A stretch of 64,000 nucleotides of DNA from an uncultured Campylobacter sp. (lineage in GTDB: Bacteria > Campylobacterota > Campylobacteria > Campylobacterales > Campylobacteraceae): NCBI RefSeq assembly GCF_937959485.1, contig NZ_CALGPY010000006.1:196898-260897 (forward strand). Direction: 5' to 3'. The notes beneath the pieces are model-generated. The model worked only from the letters and a program-made list of their open reading frames with translations. It was not told the origin of the DNA and ran no database searches. Positions within the stretch are counted from its first letter, which is position 1. The number at the start of each line of letters is the position of its first letter. The translations under genes and the position numbers were made by a program. This document shows, piece after piece, positions 44,176-53,648 of the stretch.

Positions 44176-44697
44176 CTACGCCTTTTTCGGCGTGATCAGC
44201 ATATTTACGTAGCGACCCTCCAGCGCAGGCGCTTTATCGCGATCGGCAACTTCCGCAAAAAATTCGTCCCAAATTTTATTGAGCAAATTTACGCCGATTT
44301 CCGGGCTTGACATCTCGCGCCCTTTTAAAAATACGCGAAGTTTGACGTGTTTGCCGCTATCAAGGAATTCTTTCGCGTGCTTTACTTTGTAATTAATGTC
44401 GTTTTGAGCGATTTTGGCGGACAGCTTGATCTCTTTGATCTCGATGATTTTTTGCTTTTTTTTCGCCTCTTTGAGCTTTTTTTCCTGCTGATAGCGAAAT
44501 TTGCTGTAGTTCATGACCTTGCAAACGGGCGGCTTTGCATCGGGCGCTATCAAAACCAGATCCACACCCTCTCGCTCGGCGATTTGCAGCGCCTGCGCCT
44601 TTGAAATTATGCCGTAAACCTCGCCGTTGTCGCCTATGCACCTGACTTCGCTAGCCGGAATGTCCTCGTTTAGAAAAACCTCTTTGCCTCTGCTCAA
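44176..44697 (-). CDS. infC: Translation initiation factor IF-3
   Basis: A 173-residue IF-3. The N-domain begins VFLNEDIPASEVRCIGDNG and the C-domain carries KVMNYSKFRYQQEKK and KEIKLSAKIAQNDINYK, all standard. The start is a TTG that overlaps the thrS stop (TTGA), with GAGGTG as ribosome site. A non-AUG start is typical for infC because IF-3 itself discriminates against such codons, giving autoregulation. Confidence 0.96.
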   Translation of the reverse strand: MSRGKEVFLNEDIPASEVRCIGDNGEVYGIISKAQALQIAEREGVDLVLIAPDAKPPVCKVMNYSKFRYQQEKKLKEAKKKQKIIEIKEIKLSAKIAQNDINYKVKHAKEFLDSGKHVKLRVFLKGREMSSPEIGVNLLNKIWDEFFAEVADRDKAPALEGRYVNMLITPKKA

Positions 44698-46517
44698 AAA
44701 TTCACCTCGTTTAATTTAGCTTTTACGAAATTTAAAAACTCATCCAGCCCTAAATTTCGCTGTTCGCGCGCCCTACGATCGCGCAGAGCCACGCTGCGAG
44801 CCGAAACTTCATTATCGCCTAGGACGATGATGAGCGGCACCTTCTGCTTTTCAGCCGTTCTGATTCGTTTATTTAGCGTTTCGTTTTTATCTAAAATTTC
44901 GCCGTCAATGCCTGCTTCGCGCAGCAAATTTAAAATTTCTTTCGCATAGCTTGCATGCGCCTCGCCGATCGGCACGATCGATACCTGCGTAGGACAGATC
45001 CAAAACGGAAGCTCGCCCGCGGTGTGCTCGAGCAAAATCCCCACGAAGCGCTCGAAGCTTCCCAAAATCGCGCGATGCAGCATCACGGGCTGCTTTTTTT
45101 CATTATTTTCGTCGATGTAGCCAAGCTCGAAGCGCGCAGGCAGGTTAAAATCGACCTGCACCGTGCCGCACTGCCATTTTCGCCCGAGCGCGTCGGTGAT
45201 TTTGATGTCGATCTTAGGCCCGTAGAATGCGCCGCCACCCTCGTCTAGACCGTATTTTAAGCCCTTTTCGTCAAGCGCGTCTTTTAATGCCTTCGTCGCG
45301 ATCTCCCAAACCTCGTCGTCGCCGACCGCCTTTTGCGGTTTGGTCGAAATTTCAAGTTCGTATTCAAATCCGAAAGCCTTCATCAAGAGCCCCACGAAAT
45401 CTAAAATTTCATAGACGTTTTCTTTGATCTGGCTCGGCATCACAAACAGATGCGCGTCGTCCTGCGTAAACTCGCGCACGCGGAAAAGCCCGTGCAAGAC
45501 GCCGCTTTTTTCGTGGCGATGCACGACGCCGTATTCGCAAAATTTAAGCGGTAGATCGCGATATGAGCGGATCTCGCTTTGATAAACCTTGATGTGACCG
45601 ACGCAGTTCATCGGCTTGATGCCGTATTCTTGATCCTCGATCGTCGTAAAATACATATTTTCTTTGTAGTTACTGTAGTGCCCGCTGATCTTCCACGCGT
45701 CGGATTTTAAAATTTCAGGGCCGCGCACCGGCTCGTAGCCGCGCTTGCGAAGCTGCCTATAAAGGCGCTCCTCGAGCTTTATACGCATCCTCGTGCCCGC
45801 AGGAAACCAGATCGGAAGTCCTGCGCCGATCTGCTCGTCAAAGGTGAAAAATTTCATCTCGGCTCCGAGCTTTCGGTGATCGCGCTTCTTGGCTTCTTCG
45901 AGCATCGTAAGGTGTTTTTTAAGGCTATCTTTATCGGCAAATACGACGCCGTAGATGCGAGTTAGCATCTCGCGCTTCTCGTCGCCGCCGAGATACGCCC
46001 CCGCGATGCGCGTGAGGGCGAAATTTTTCAAAAATTTCGTATTTTGCACATGCGGGCCGCGGCAGATATCCTCAAACTCGCCCTGTGCATATAAGCTAAC
46101 CGGGCCGTCGGGGATGCGCTTTAAAACTTCCTGCTTAAGATCGTCGTTTGCATATTTTTTCGCGACCGCCTCTTTGGTGGAGGCTATCTTTTTAATCTCT
46201 AAATTTGCCTCGGCAAGCGCGCGCATCTTTTTTTCGATCGCCCCCAAATCCTCTTCGCCGAGCTTCTCGCCGCCATTTTTGCTAACGCGCATATCATAGT
46301 AAAACCCATCCTCGATCGCCGGTCCTACGAAAAATTTAGCGCTCGGGTAGAGCTCGCGCACCGCCTGCGCCAAAAGATGCGCACAGGAGTGGCGCAAAAT
46401 TTTAAGCGCGTCCTCGGAGTTATCGAAATATATCGGCTGCGCCTCGCTTGCGCGCTCGCCGATACTTTGAGTATCGTAAATTTCACCGTTAAGTTTATAT
46501 GCGATAATATCGCTCAT
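44694..46517 (-). CDS. thrS: Threonyl-tRNA synthetase
   Basis: A 607-residue class II synthetase. The editing domain has HSCAHLLAQAVRELYP with HxxxH, and the catalytic core has the motif-2 and zinc residues PMNCVGHIKVYQSEIRSYRD, CEYGVVHRHEKSG and MLHRAILGSFERFVGIL. The N-terminal TGS domain is short, as usual in Campylobacter. It overlaps infC by 4 bases, so both are coupled. A TAAAAT-type -10 box lies some 50 bases upstream. It is the first gene of the thrS-infC-rpmI-rplT group. Confidence 0.97.
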   Translation of the reverse strand: MSDIIAYKLNGEIYDTQSIGERASEAQPIYFDNSEDALKILRHSCAHLLAQAVRELYPSAKFFVGPAIEDGFYYDMRVSKNGGEKLGEEDLGAIEKKMRALAEANLEIKKIASTKEAVAKKYANDDLKQEVLKRIPDGPVSLYAQGEFEDICRGPHVQNTKFLKNFALTRIAGAYLGGDEKREMLTRIYGVVFADKDSLKKHLTMLEEAKKRDHRKLGAEMKFFTFDEQIGAGLPIWFPAGTRMRIKLEERLYRQLRKRGYEPVRGPEILKSDAWKISGHYSNYKENMYFTTIEDQEYGIKPMNCVGHIKVYQSEIRSYRDLPLKFCEYGVVHRHEKSGVLHGLFRVREFTQDDAHLFVMPSQIKENVYEILDFVGLLMKAFGFEYELEISTKPQKAVGDDEVWEIATKALKDALDEKGLKYGLDEGGGAFYGPKIDIKITDALGRKWQCGTVQVDFNLPARFELGYIDENNEKKQPVMLHRAILGSFERFVGILLEHTAGELPFWICPTQVSIVPIGEAHASYAKEILNLLREAGIDGEILDKNETLNKRIRTAEKQKVPLIIVLGDNEVSARSVALRDRRAREQRNLGLDEFLNFVKAKLNEVNF

Positions 46518-46619
46518 TGGCTTGTTTCCTTTTTTACCGAATTGTCTTTCTTACACTGAAAGAACGAGAGCTAATTTTAGCTAATCAATCCTTAACGATA
46601 AATTTAAAAAATATTAAAA

Positions 46620-47825
46620 TTAAAATTTTTGATTCTTTTCTCGCAATAAAAAATACACAGCGTTCGCACAAAGAGCACAAATCGCCATCACACTTGCGAG
46701 CAAAAACGGCTTATTCGCTCCCACTGCACCCACGATAAACGAAATAGCCCCGGCGATGGCAAATTGCACAGTCCCCAGTACCGCCGAAGCTGCGCCAGAG
46801 TTGCCGTCCTTATACAGCGCCATCGCAAGCGTCGTGGCGTTAGGCGCAACAAAGCCAAGGGATGAAAGCAATACGAAAAGCGAAGCCTCAAAGCAGATGA
46901 AAGGAAGGTCAAGCATAGAGCATGCGAACAAAATCAAGCTCGTCACAAGCATCGCTATTAGGCCGAAATTTAATAAAGCTGCGGGTTCGCGATTTTGCAC
47001 GAGTTTGGCATTTAGTGCCGAAACAAGGGTCATTCCAAGAGCGTTGATGCCAAATATTACGCCAAAGGCATGCTCGCCCAGCCCATAATAGCCCAAAAAT
47101 ATAAAGCTAGAGCCCGTGATATAAGCAAAAAGTGCGCTCATCGCAACCGCAAATCCTAGCGTATAGCGCATAAATTCTTTATTTCGCAAGATTATGCCGT
47201 ATTCGCCAAGCACGCCTTTTACGCTAAGTGTAGCAGTCCTGTCTATCTGAGCGCTCTCGCCAAGTCCGAAAAATATAAATGCAAAAAGCAAAATTCCAAG
47301 CGCAAACAAAATCGCAAAAATCGCTTGCCATGAGAAAAAATCTAGCACAAATCCACCTAGAGTTGGTGCTAGCATCGGCGCTAGCGAGCCTACGACCATC
47401 ATCAGCGCAAACATCGCCGCAGCCTCGTGCAGTTCGAATTTATCATTAATTACGGCTCGCGCAAGTACCACTCCCGCGCACCCGCCTAAAGCTTGCAAAA
47501 ATCTAAAAAATATAAACGCGTAAACGCTATCAAAGCTCACGCAAGCAAGCGACGCAAATATAAAAAGCAAAATGCCCGCGTATAACGGCTTTTTACGACC
47601 AAATTTATCGCTTAGCGGCCCATAAACGAGCTGTCCTAGCGCAAAAGCGATGAAAAAACTCGCAACTGATAGCTGAGTGTAAAACTCGCTCGTAGCAAAG
47701 CTTGCCTTTACCTTTTCCAGCGCGGGCAGATACATATCGGTCGAAAGTGGCGCCAGAGCGGACATATAGGCGAGTATAATCACCAATTTAAATTTAGCGA
47801 ATTTACTTTGTTTTTCTTTGATCAT
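46620..47825 (-). CDS. Bcr/CflA-family drug exporter (MFS)
   Basis: A 401-residue transporter with 12 hydrophobic helices. The Bcr/CflA fingerprint is clear: PLSTDMYLPALEKV in the first helix region, QLVYGPLSDKFGRKKPLYAG (MFS motif A) and RFLQALGGCAGVVLARAVI. Family members pump chloramphenicol, bicyclomycin or other drugs by proton antiport. The ATG at 47825 is chosen because GAGGAAAACG precedes it; a start 12 bases further up is weaker. It overlaps the end of the kinase-like gene by 23 bp. Confidence 0.9.
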   Translation of the reverse strand: MIKEKQSKFAKFKLVIILAYMSALAPLSTDMYLPALEKVKASFATSEFYTQLSVASFFIAFALGQLVYGPLSDKFGRKKPLYAGILLFIFASLACVSFDSVYAFIFFRFLQALGGCAGVVLARAVINDKFELHEAAAMFALMMVVGSLAPMLAPTLGGFVLDFFSWQAIFAILFALGILLFAFIFFGLGESAQIDRTATLSVKGVLGEYGIILRNKEFMRYTLGFAVAMSALFAYITGSSFIFLGYYGLGEHAFGVIFGINALGMTLVSALNAKLVQNREPAALLNFGLIAMLVTSLILFACSMLDLPFICFEASLFVLLSSLGFVAPNATTLAMALYKDGNSGAASAVLGTVQFAIAGAISFIVGAVGANKPFLLASVMAICALCANAVYFLLREKNQKF

Positions 47826-48546
47826 CGTTTTCCTCAATTATTTTTAGGCAGAGCTCAAACGTGCGCACGAGCGCGTTTAGATCTTTAAATTTTTGCGGCA
47901 AGAGCCTGGCGATAAAATATATCGGACGCAGCGCAAGTACCGTAGTCCACGCACTTTGCACTACATCCTGCCCGCCGCTTGAGGCGTAGGTGCAAATGCT
48001 TGCGCGAACAAAGCCTTCGCTCAGACCTTCACGACAAAGATCATAGACAAACAGCAAAAAATCTCGCATTTTAGCTTTTTGCAGATCACCGCGCTCGCCG
48101 CGATTTTCAAAATCTATAAATTTCATCTCGCCGTTTTTTACTAAAACGTCGCGCAGCGCGGGTCTGCCGTGTATGAAGCCGCGCGAATGTAGCTGTGCTA
48201 ACGCCGTAGCGTAGCCCTCAATAAGCGCCACGCAAGATACCTCATCCGAGCTTTTTAGCACCTCGTCCACCGGCGTGCCGCCGTCTTTGAGTACGAAAAA
48301 GCTCTCGTCTCGCAGCACCAGCTGTGGCACAGGCGCGCCGGCTGCGTACAAGCTCTCGCATTTTAGCGCTTCGTAATCGAAAGCGGCTTTCGGATTTGCT
48401 TTAAATATTTTCGTAAGTAATCCACCGCGGATGCGCAGTTCCGGCTGCTTGAGCCAGTATTTCTCGCCCTCGAAACTAAAGCTCGTGACGCGCTCGCCAG
48501 GATGATTTTTTAGAATTTCATTTACGTATTCTTTAAAATTTTGCAT
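47803..48546 (-). CDS. Lipopolysaccharide-kinase-like protein (KdkA/InaA type)
   Basis: A 247-residue cytoplasmic protein with a compact protein-kinase-like fold. The catalytic loop is HSRGFIHGRPALRDVLVKNG and the metal site is MKFIDFENRGERGD, as in Kdo/heptose kinases of the RIO/InaA group. The N-lobe lysine is probably in EKYWLKQPE. It might phosphorylate a lipooligosaccharide core sugar. Its gene overlaps the MFS exporter, so both are co-transcribed. A wider kinase-like role cannot be excluded. Confidence 0.75.
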   Translation of the reverse strand: MQNFKEYVNEILKNHPGERVTSFSFEGEKYWLKQPELRIRGGLLTKIFKANPKAAFDYEALKCESLYAAGAPVPQLVLRDESFFVLKDGGTPVDEVLKSSDEVSCVALIEGYATALAQLHSRGFIHGRPALRDVLVKNGEMKFIDFENRGERGDLQKAKMRDFLLFVYDLCREGLSEGFVRASICTYASSGGQDVVQSAWTTVLALRPIYFIARLLPQKFKDLNALVRTFELCLKIIEENDDQRKTK

Positions 48547-48806
48547 TCAATAAATTTAGCGAATTTTTTTTAGAAAGAGCTAAATTTGCGAGTTTTATTT
48601 CATAGAGTTTCATCTGTCCGCATAAAATTTATTACATAAATTCGGCGGGGCTAAATTTTAAAACTATCAAGTAGAATTTTATTGCAGTCTTGGAATTTTG
48701 TAGCGCAGGAAGCAGCAAAAGCGTATAATTTTGAAATTTAGAAGTTAGATAAAATTTCAGAATTTTAAAAACTAAAATTTGCGTCAAAAAATTTTAAAAC
48801 TAGAAG

Positions 48807-48881
48807 TGGCGACCCCTACGAGATTCGAACTCGTTTTACCGCCGTGAAAGGGCGATGTCCTAACCGTTAGACGAAGGGGCC
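48807..48881 (-). tRNA. tRNA-Glu (anticodon TTC)
   Basis: On the minus strand a 75-nt cloverleaf begins GGCCCCTTCGTCTAACGG and ends with an encoded CCA. Acceptor stem GGCCCCT pairs with AGGGGTC (one G-U), the anticodon loop is CTTTCAC with anticodon TTC, and the T-arm reads GTTCGAATC. It is a lone tRNA gene between converging spacers. Confidence 0.97.
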
Positions 48882-48958
48882 ACTTAATCTGGTATTAAGA
48901 TTAAAGGCGGTATTCTACTCAAGACGCACTTAAACCCAACTTAAATTAAGGATTATTT

Positions 48959-49453
48959 ATGAAATGCTCTTTTCTGGCGCCACTTGCACTTTCGCTTCTA
49001 CTCGCAGGCTGCGCTACCACCGCGCTCAAGCCCGCTTCCACGCAAGCTGTAAATTTCACCGTCATTTCGCCGCTTACTCGCACCAGCGACGCGGGCTTTA
49101 TGCGTAAATTTAAAAACCAAACCGAGGTTCAAATTTACGCAAGCGGCATCAGCGTGCTGAGCCTAGTATTAAAAGGCGATAAAATTTGCATGAACGGCGC
49201 GTGCGATGACGAGCTCGTTTTCAATAAAAAATTCTTCGGCGCCGAGCACTACCGCGGGCTTCTCGGCCAAATCCTAGACGGCAAGCCGATCTTTGGCGGC
49301 AGCGACGCGGGCGAGCGCCGTTGCCTCGCGCAAAGCCTGCAAGATGGCTCTATCGATTATAAGGTTTGCCGCGGCAAGGACGGCGGCGGAAGATCCATAA
49401 GCTTCGCCGACGTAAAACGCGGCGTAAAGATCAAAATCCGCGAACTGCAGTAA
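48959..49453 (+). CDS. Putative lipoprotein, function unknown
   Basis: A 164-residue lipoprotein with lipobox LLAGC (Cys18). The mature part is beta-rich with VLSLVLKGDKICMNGACDDE, two cysteines that could pair, and a terminal ISFADVKRGVKIKIREL. No known family is recognised with certainty, though proteins of this look occur across Campylobacterota. Start follows TTAAGGATT. It is monocistronic. Confidence 0.75.
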   Translation: MKCSFLAPLALSLLLAGCATTALKPASTQAVNFTVISPLTRTSDAGFMRKFKNQTEVQIYASGISVLSLVLKGDKICMNGACDDELVFNKKFFGAEHYRGLLGQILDGKPIFGGSDAGERRCLAQSLQDGSIDYKVCRGKDGGGRSISFADVKRGVKIKIRELQ

Positions 49454-49805
49454 AATTTTGCGCGGCAGGCATTTACAGCACGCAAGATATGTTACTCCAC
49501 AGGGCTCGAAAACGAGTAAAATTTCGTGCGGTGCGTTCTTGTAAGCGCGCGGGAATAATGCGCTCTAGCAGCCGCCCGAAACACGGCGCGAGCGGTCAAA
49601 ATTCCATTACTCGGCGGGGTAGCCGCCTAAGCTGCACAAACGGCGCAGTTTTATTGACGTTCTGCGCCGGCTCTTCGCGGCGAAATTTACCAAGCAGCGC
49701 GTATGTGCGAAAGAAAAAGCGCGCATTGAAATTTAAAAAATCCGCGCGCAGCTCGGGTTTATGAAATTTGCCGCACGCGGCGTAAAATGAAATTTAGGAG
49801 GCAGA
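49454..49805. other. Spacer between the lipoprotein gene and nfo
   Basis: A 352-bp GC-richer stretch with an open frame on the plus strand (49366-49764) that shadows the preceding gene and has no domain. No promoter for nfo is obvious. Confidence 0.5.
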
Positions 49806-50660
49806 ATGAAGCGGATCGGAGCGCACGTGAGTGCTAGCGGCGGAGTTTCCAACGCGCCGTTAAACGCCGCAAAGATCGGGGCGGACGCGTTTGCGATGTT
49901 CGTCAAAAATCAGCGCAGATGGGACGCGCCGCCGCTTAGCGCAGAGGAGATCGTCGCGTTTAAGGACGCGCTGAAGCAAAGCGGCATCAGCGCGGAGCAT
50001 GTTTTGGTGCACGATAGCTACCTCATAAATTTGGGTCATCCGCGCGAGGCGGAGCGCGAGAAGTCCCTAAACGCCTTCGTGGACGAGATCCGCCGCTGCG
50101 AGGCGCTCGGGCTTAGGCTTTTGAACTTTCATCCGGGCTCGCATCTAAATGAAATTTCAGCTCAAGAGTGCCTGGATAATATCGCAGGGTCGCTAAATTT
50201 CGCCATCGCAAACACCGCAGGCGTCAAACTCGTGCTAGAAAACACCGCGGGTCAGGGCTCCAATCTCGGCTATGATTTCGCTCAGCTCGCTTACGTGATC
50301 GATAAAATTTCAAATAAAGATCGCATCGGCGTCTGTATCGATACCTGTCACGCGTTCGCCGCAGGATACGACCTCCGCAGCCAGCAGGCCTACGAGCGCA
50401 CGATGAACGAGTTTGACCGCGCGATCGGCTATAAATTTTTAAGCGGCATGCACTTAAACGACACAAAAAACGAGCTTAGCGTGCGTAAGGATCGGCACGA
50501 GAGCCTCGGGCGCGGATTTTTGGGGCTCGCGGCGTTTGAAAACATCATGAACGACCCGAACATTGACGAGATCCCGCTGATTTTAGAGACGATCGACGAT
50601 AGCCTCTGGGCGGAGGAGATCGCACTTTTGCGCAGTATGCAAGGACGCCGCAAAGCCTAA
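49806..50660 (+). CDS. nfo: Deoxyribonuclease IV (endonuclease IV)
   Basis: A 284-residue AP endonuclease of the Nfo family that cuts abasic DNA sites in base-excision repair. The metal-binding series is visible: GAHVSASGG, LVHDSYLINL, NFHPGSHL, LVLENTAGQGSNLG, GVCIDTCHAFAAGYD, MHLNDTK, DRHESLGRG and LILETI. Length is normal. AGGAGGC precedes the ATG. It stands alone. Confidence 0.97.
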   Translation: MKRIGAHVSASGGVSNAPLNAAKIGADAFAMFVKNQRRWDAPPLSAEEIVAFKDALKQSGISAEHVLVHDSYLINLGHPREAEREKSLNAFVDEIRRCEALGLRLLNFHPGSHLNEISAQECLDNIAGSLNFAIANTAGVKLVLENTAGQGSNLGYDFAQLAYVIDKISNKDRIGVCIDTCHAFAAGYDLRSQQAYERTMNEFDRAIGYKFLSGMHLNDTKNELSVRKDRHESLGRGFLGLAAFENIMNDPNIDEIPLILETIDDSLWAEEIALLRSMQGRRKA

Positions 50661-51397
50661 TCGGGCGCCTTTTGCGCCACGTAGAATTTATCTCATTTCG
50701 CTTTAAAGTGGCGCCAGCGATAAGAGCCTTATGCCGTGCGTTTACATCGCTGGATTTATCACTTAAATTTTAACAAGCAAAATAGCGAGGATTGCGCGTT
50801 AAGAATGCCGCGTCAAAAAAAGGCGCGAAATTCTGCGATGAAAACACAGCGCCAGAGCAAAAGAGCAAAATTTTTATAGAAAAACGCAGCGCCCTGGCAG
50901 GAATGAAAAATTTTACGCTGCGTAATTAAAATTTTCAAGCAAGATTTTTAAAGCGATGCGGTGGCAAATTTTAAAATCATATCGCTACGATATTTCAAGG
51001 CTCAGCGCCAGATTCGAAGCTCTAGGAATTAAAATTCTAAATTCCACATCAAAAAATTCGCGCGACTGCGTAAATTCCAACCTTGCAATTGCCCGATCTT
51101 TGCGGAGGCGCAAGCACATAAGGCCTCCATAATCCTAACTTAAAATTCTGCTGCGTGCCAATCTATGCTTTGGCACGTATTTGCTTATGACAAATCCGCC
51201 TCTTTATTTTAGCGCTTTGCTTGCGCTAAAATCTATGCAGGATCCGTGTAAATTTACGTTAAATTCTACCGCATATCGCCCGATCAATTTAAAATTTTAT
51301 CGTTGAGCTTAGTAGCCTACCGCCACGATTTAAATTTAAAGGCGGCGGGATTTTAATCCGCAGCCGACGCGTATTGTACCGGCCGCGGCTCGGCGCG
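50661..51397. other. Gene-free spacer
   Basis: A 737-bp stretch rich in AAATTT and AAAATTC words. No coding frame, tRNA or clear hairpin other than short AAATTT palindromes was found. Confidence 0.6.
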
Positions 51398-51994
51398 CTA
51401 TTTTAGCAGCTCATACATATCGCAGGATTTTTGCCAAGTATTGAAAAGTCCGGCGGACGGATCATCTTTGCCTAGATCGCAAGCTTTTTTATAATATTGT
51501 GCCGCTTTTTTTGTATCGTTCATAGCAAGCTGACTATAAATGGCAAATTTATAGCAAGAGTCGAAGCTACCCAAGGCATTTTCGCTACCCAAAGAATTTC
51601 CTAAATCGCAACTCTTTCTGTAATAAATCGCCGCTTTTTCCATATCATCTGTGCCATATATATAAGCGGCTAAACTCATGCAGCCCATATAATATCCACC
51701 GTCGCAAGCTTTCTCAAGATAAAATTTTGCTTTTTCTATATCTTTTTTTAAAAGTCCGTTTCCTGTGTACTCATCTCCTAAAATCCAACAACTATCCATA
51801 TTTCCTTTATCGCAAGTTTCTTTAAGCATTTTAACTCCTTTGTCGGGATTGTCGTTCTTAAAAATATGTAATGCTCCCGCTTGAGTGCAAGACTTCATAT
51901 TCCCGCCATCGCACTCTTTTTCTAGCGTCTCAAGCTCGGACGCTCCTAACGCAAAGCAAGCGGTAAATGCTAACGCAAATAGCGATTTTTTCAT
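51398..51994 (-). CDS. Exported Sel1-repeat, cysteine-rich protein (Hcp-like)
   Basis: A 198-residue secreted protein with signal peptide (cleavage near ALGA, residue 18). It carries four to five Sel1-type helix pairs with a Cys near each end (CDGGNMKSC, CDKGNMDSC, CDGGYYMGC, CDLGN...SC), as in Helicobacter cysteine-rich proteins, which bind other proteins and often interact with host cells. Upstream is a G14 tract (minus strand) abutting a TAGAAT -10 box, which suggests phase-variable transcription. Confidence 0.88.
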   Translation of the reverse strand: MKKSLFALAFTACFALGASELETLEKECDGGNMKSCTQAGALHIFKNDNPDKGVKMLKETCDKGNMDSCWILGDEYTGNGLLKKDIEKAKFYLEKACDGGYYMGCMSLAAYIYGTDDMEKAAIYYRKSCDLGNSLGSENALGSFDSCYKFAIYSQLAMNDTKKAAQYYKKACDLGKDDPSAGLFNTWQKSCDMYELLK

Positions 51995-52024
51995 TTAGTA
52001 TCCTTTTTGGGTAAAATTTGGCTA

Positions 52025-52044
52025 ATTCTACCCCCCCCCCCCCC
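52025..52044 (-). promoter_or_regulatory. Promoter of the Sel1 gene with G14 spacer
   Basis: Fourteen C bases on the plus strand (52031-52044) are a G14 tract on the minus strand, next to TAGAAT (52030-52025), the likely -10 box. A length change would alter the upstream promoter spacing. Confidence 0.7.
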
Positions 52045-52149
52045 AAAAAAATTAATTAAATTTGCCGCGAATTTTAACGAAGCGGCGAGAATTTAACGGC
52101 TACAGAGCCGCCAAGCCCGCTCAAAATTTAAATTTTACTTGGATTGAGC

Positions 52150-52155
52150 TATAAT
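52150..52155 (+). promoter_or_regulatory. murI -10 box
   Basis: TATAAT in the context TGAGCTATAATCGCGC, 30 bases before the chosen TTG start; because it is a promoter, upstream in-frame codons are unlikely starts. Confidence 0.7.
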
Positions 52156-52185
52156 CGCGCATTAAATTTAACCTTGGATAAAGAT

Positions 52186-53616
52186 TTGAAAATAGCGTTT
52201 TTTGACTCGGGTATCGGCGGGCTGAGCGTGCTCGCCGAGGCTCTGCAGCGGTTCAGCGGGGCGGAGTTTTTGTATTTTGCCGACGAGGATCACGTCCCCT
52301 ACGGCACGAAAAGTAGAGCCGAGATCGTGCGGCTGAGCCTCGATGCGGTCGGGTTTTTGGTCACGCACGGCGCGGACGCGGTCGTCGTTGCTTGCAACAC
52401 CGCCACGAGCGCGGCTATCTCGGAGCTTCGCGGCGCATTTAGCGTGCCCGTCATCGGCATGGAGCCCGCCGTCAAGCTCGCCGCGGACAGCTTCGGCGCA
52501 TGCCCGACGCTGCTCATCGCCACGCCGCTAACGATCGCGGGCGAAAAGCTCGCGCGCCTTGTCGGGCGGCTGGAGTGCGAGACGTGGAGCCTGCCGCTAC
52601 CTCGTCTCGTGGAGTTTGCGCAGGATTTGGAGTTTGACTCGCCTGCGGTTCGGGCGTATCTGCAGGGGGAACTGGCTAAATTTGAGCTTGAGCGCCTCAG
52701 TTCGCTCGTGCTTGGTTGCACGCATTTTAACTATTTCAAGGACGTTTTGCGCGAAATTTTGCCGCCTCACGTGCGCATCATCGACGGCATCGATGGCACG
52801 CTAAATCGCCTTGCAAGTGAGCTGGGCGGAGGGCTAAAGCTTGCGCGCGGTGAGGATTTGCCCTCGCAGGCGACTAAATTTAACGCCGAGGGTGACCCAA
52901 AATTTGATATAAATTCATCTGCGCAAGCCCACAAATTTGGCGCGGAAGGACGAGGCGCGGGCGGCGGACAGAGCGTAAGCGACGGTAGCTGTGGCGCCGA
53001 GTACGACGCAGAGGGGTGCAGTGAGGGCGACACTGAAGGTTACGGCGAGAATGATGGCGAGCGTAACACAGAAAGGCGCGGCGAGAGCAAGCCCGATATG
53101 ATAGAGCAAGGTATGAGCGAACTTCGTGCAGTGTCGTGCGGCGCCAGAAAAAACGGCGCAGTGGGGTATGATGAGTTTTCTAACGCGGATGAGCGCGGCT
53201 TCGGCATGGATACTTCGCGCGACGTAAAATCGCAGGTTTGTGCGGATAAATTTGACGCAGACGGCGATATAAAATTTAGCGCAAATTCGCAAACGGGCGA
53301 GCTGGGCGCAATCCGCGAACGCGACGGTAAGCTGGCGGTCAATGCCCGCGGCGAAGAGCAGTGCGGCGAAGACAAATGCCGCATGTCGCCGCGCGCCGTA
53401 GATGCGAATTCGCAGCTCAAGCTTTATTCTCGAGGCGGCGCGGATTTGTCCTTAGAATTTGAGCCGAGAAGCGAAGGAACGGGCATTTCGCATGTGAATT
53501 ATCCAAACGGCAACAGCGTGGAGTATTTTTACTCGGGTAGGGCGCTAGATGCGGCGCAGCTGCGCAAAGTAGAACTGTTTTTAAAGCGGCTCGATGCGAT
53601 GCGAGCAATCGACTAG
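52186..53616 (+). CDS. murI: Glutamate racemase with large insertion
   Basis: A 476-residue MurI, against about 260 for the family. It makes D-glutamate for peptidoglycan. The catalytic cysteines are in VVACNTATS and LVLGCTHFNYF, and the start FFDSGIGGLSVL is typical. The last helix, VEYFYSGRALDAAQLRKVEL, is also intact. Between residues 219 and 434 of the chosen protein (nt 52840-53487) lies a Gly/Asp/Glu/Ser-rich insertion with two related pieces, KFNAEGDPKFDINSS and KFDADGDIKFSANS. Removing it restores the normal protein, so the gene is probably active. TTG 52186 is preferred to the frame-opening TTG 52144. Confidence 0.93.
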   Translation: MKIAFFDSGIGGLSVLAEALQRFSGAEFLYFADEDHVPYGTKSRAEIVRLSLDAVGFLVTHGADAVVVACNTATSAAISELRGAFSVPVIGMEPAVKLAADSFGACPTLLIATPLTIAGEKLARLVGRLECETWSLPLPRLVEFAQDLEFDSPAVRAYLQGELAKFELERLSSLVLGCTHFNYFKDVLREILPPHVRIIDGIDGTLNRLASELGGGLKLARGEDLPSQATKFNAEGDPKFDINSSAQAHKFGAEGRGAGGGQSVSDGSCGAEYDAEGCSEGDTEGYGENDGERNTERRGESKPDMIEQGMSELRAVSCGARKNGAVGYDEFSNADERGFGMDTSRDVKSQVCADKFDADGDIKFSANSQTGELGAIRERDGKLAVNARGEEQCGEDKCRMSPRAVDANSQLKLYSRGGADLSLEFEPRSEGTGISHVNYPNGNSVEYFYSGRALDAAQLRKVELFLKRLDAMRAID

Positions 53617-53648
53617 GCTACGCGTCCGTGCGTCGTAGATCCGTAGTG

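Noticed and set aside
49366..49764. Long plus-strand open frame after the lipoprotein gene
   Set aside because: It begins inside the preceding gene in another frame, is Arg/Ser-rich and has no ribosome site or domain.
50661..51397. tRNA- or rRNA-like structure in this spacer
   Set aside because: A GATTCGAA word occurs near 51010, but there is no cloverleaf around it.
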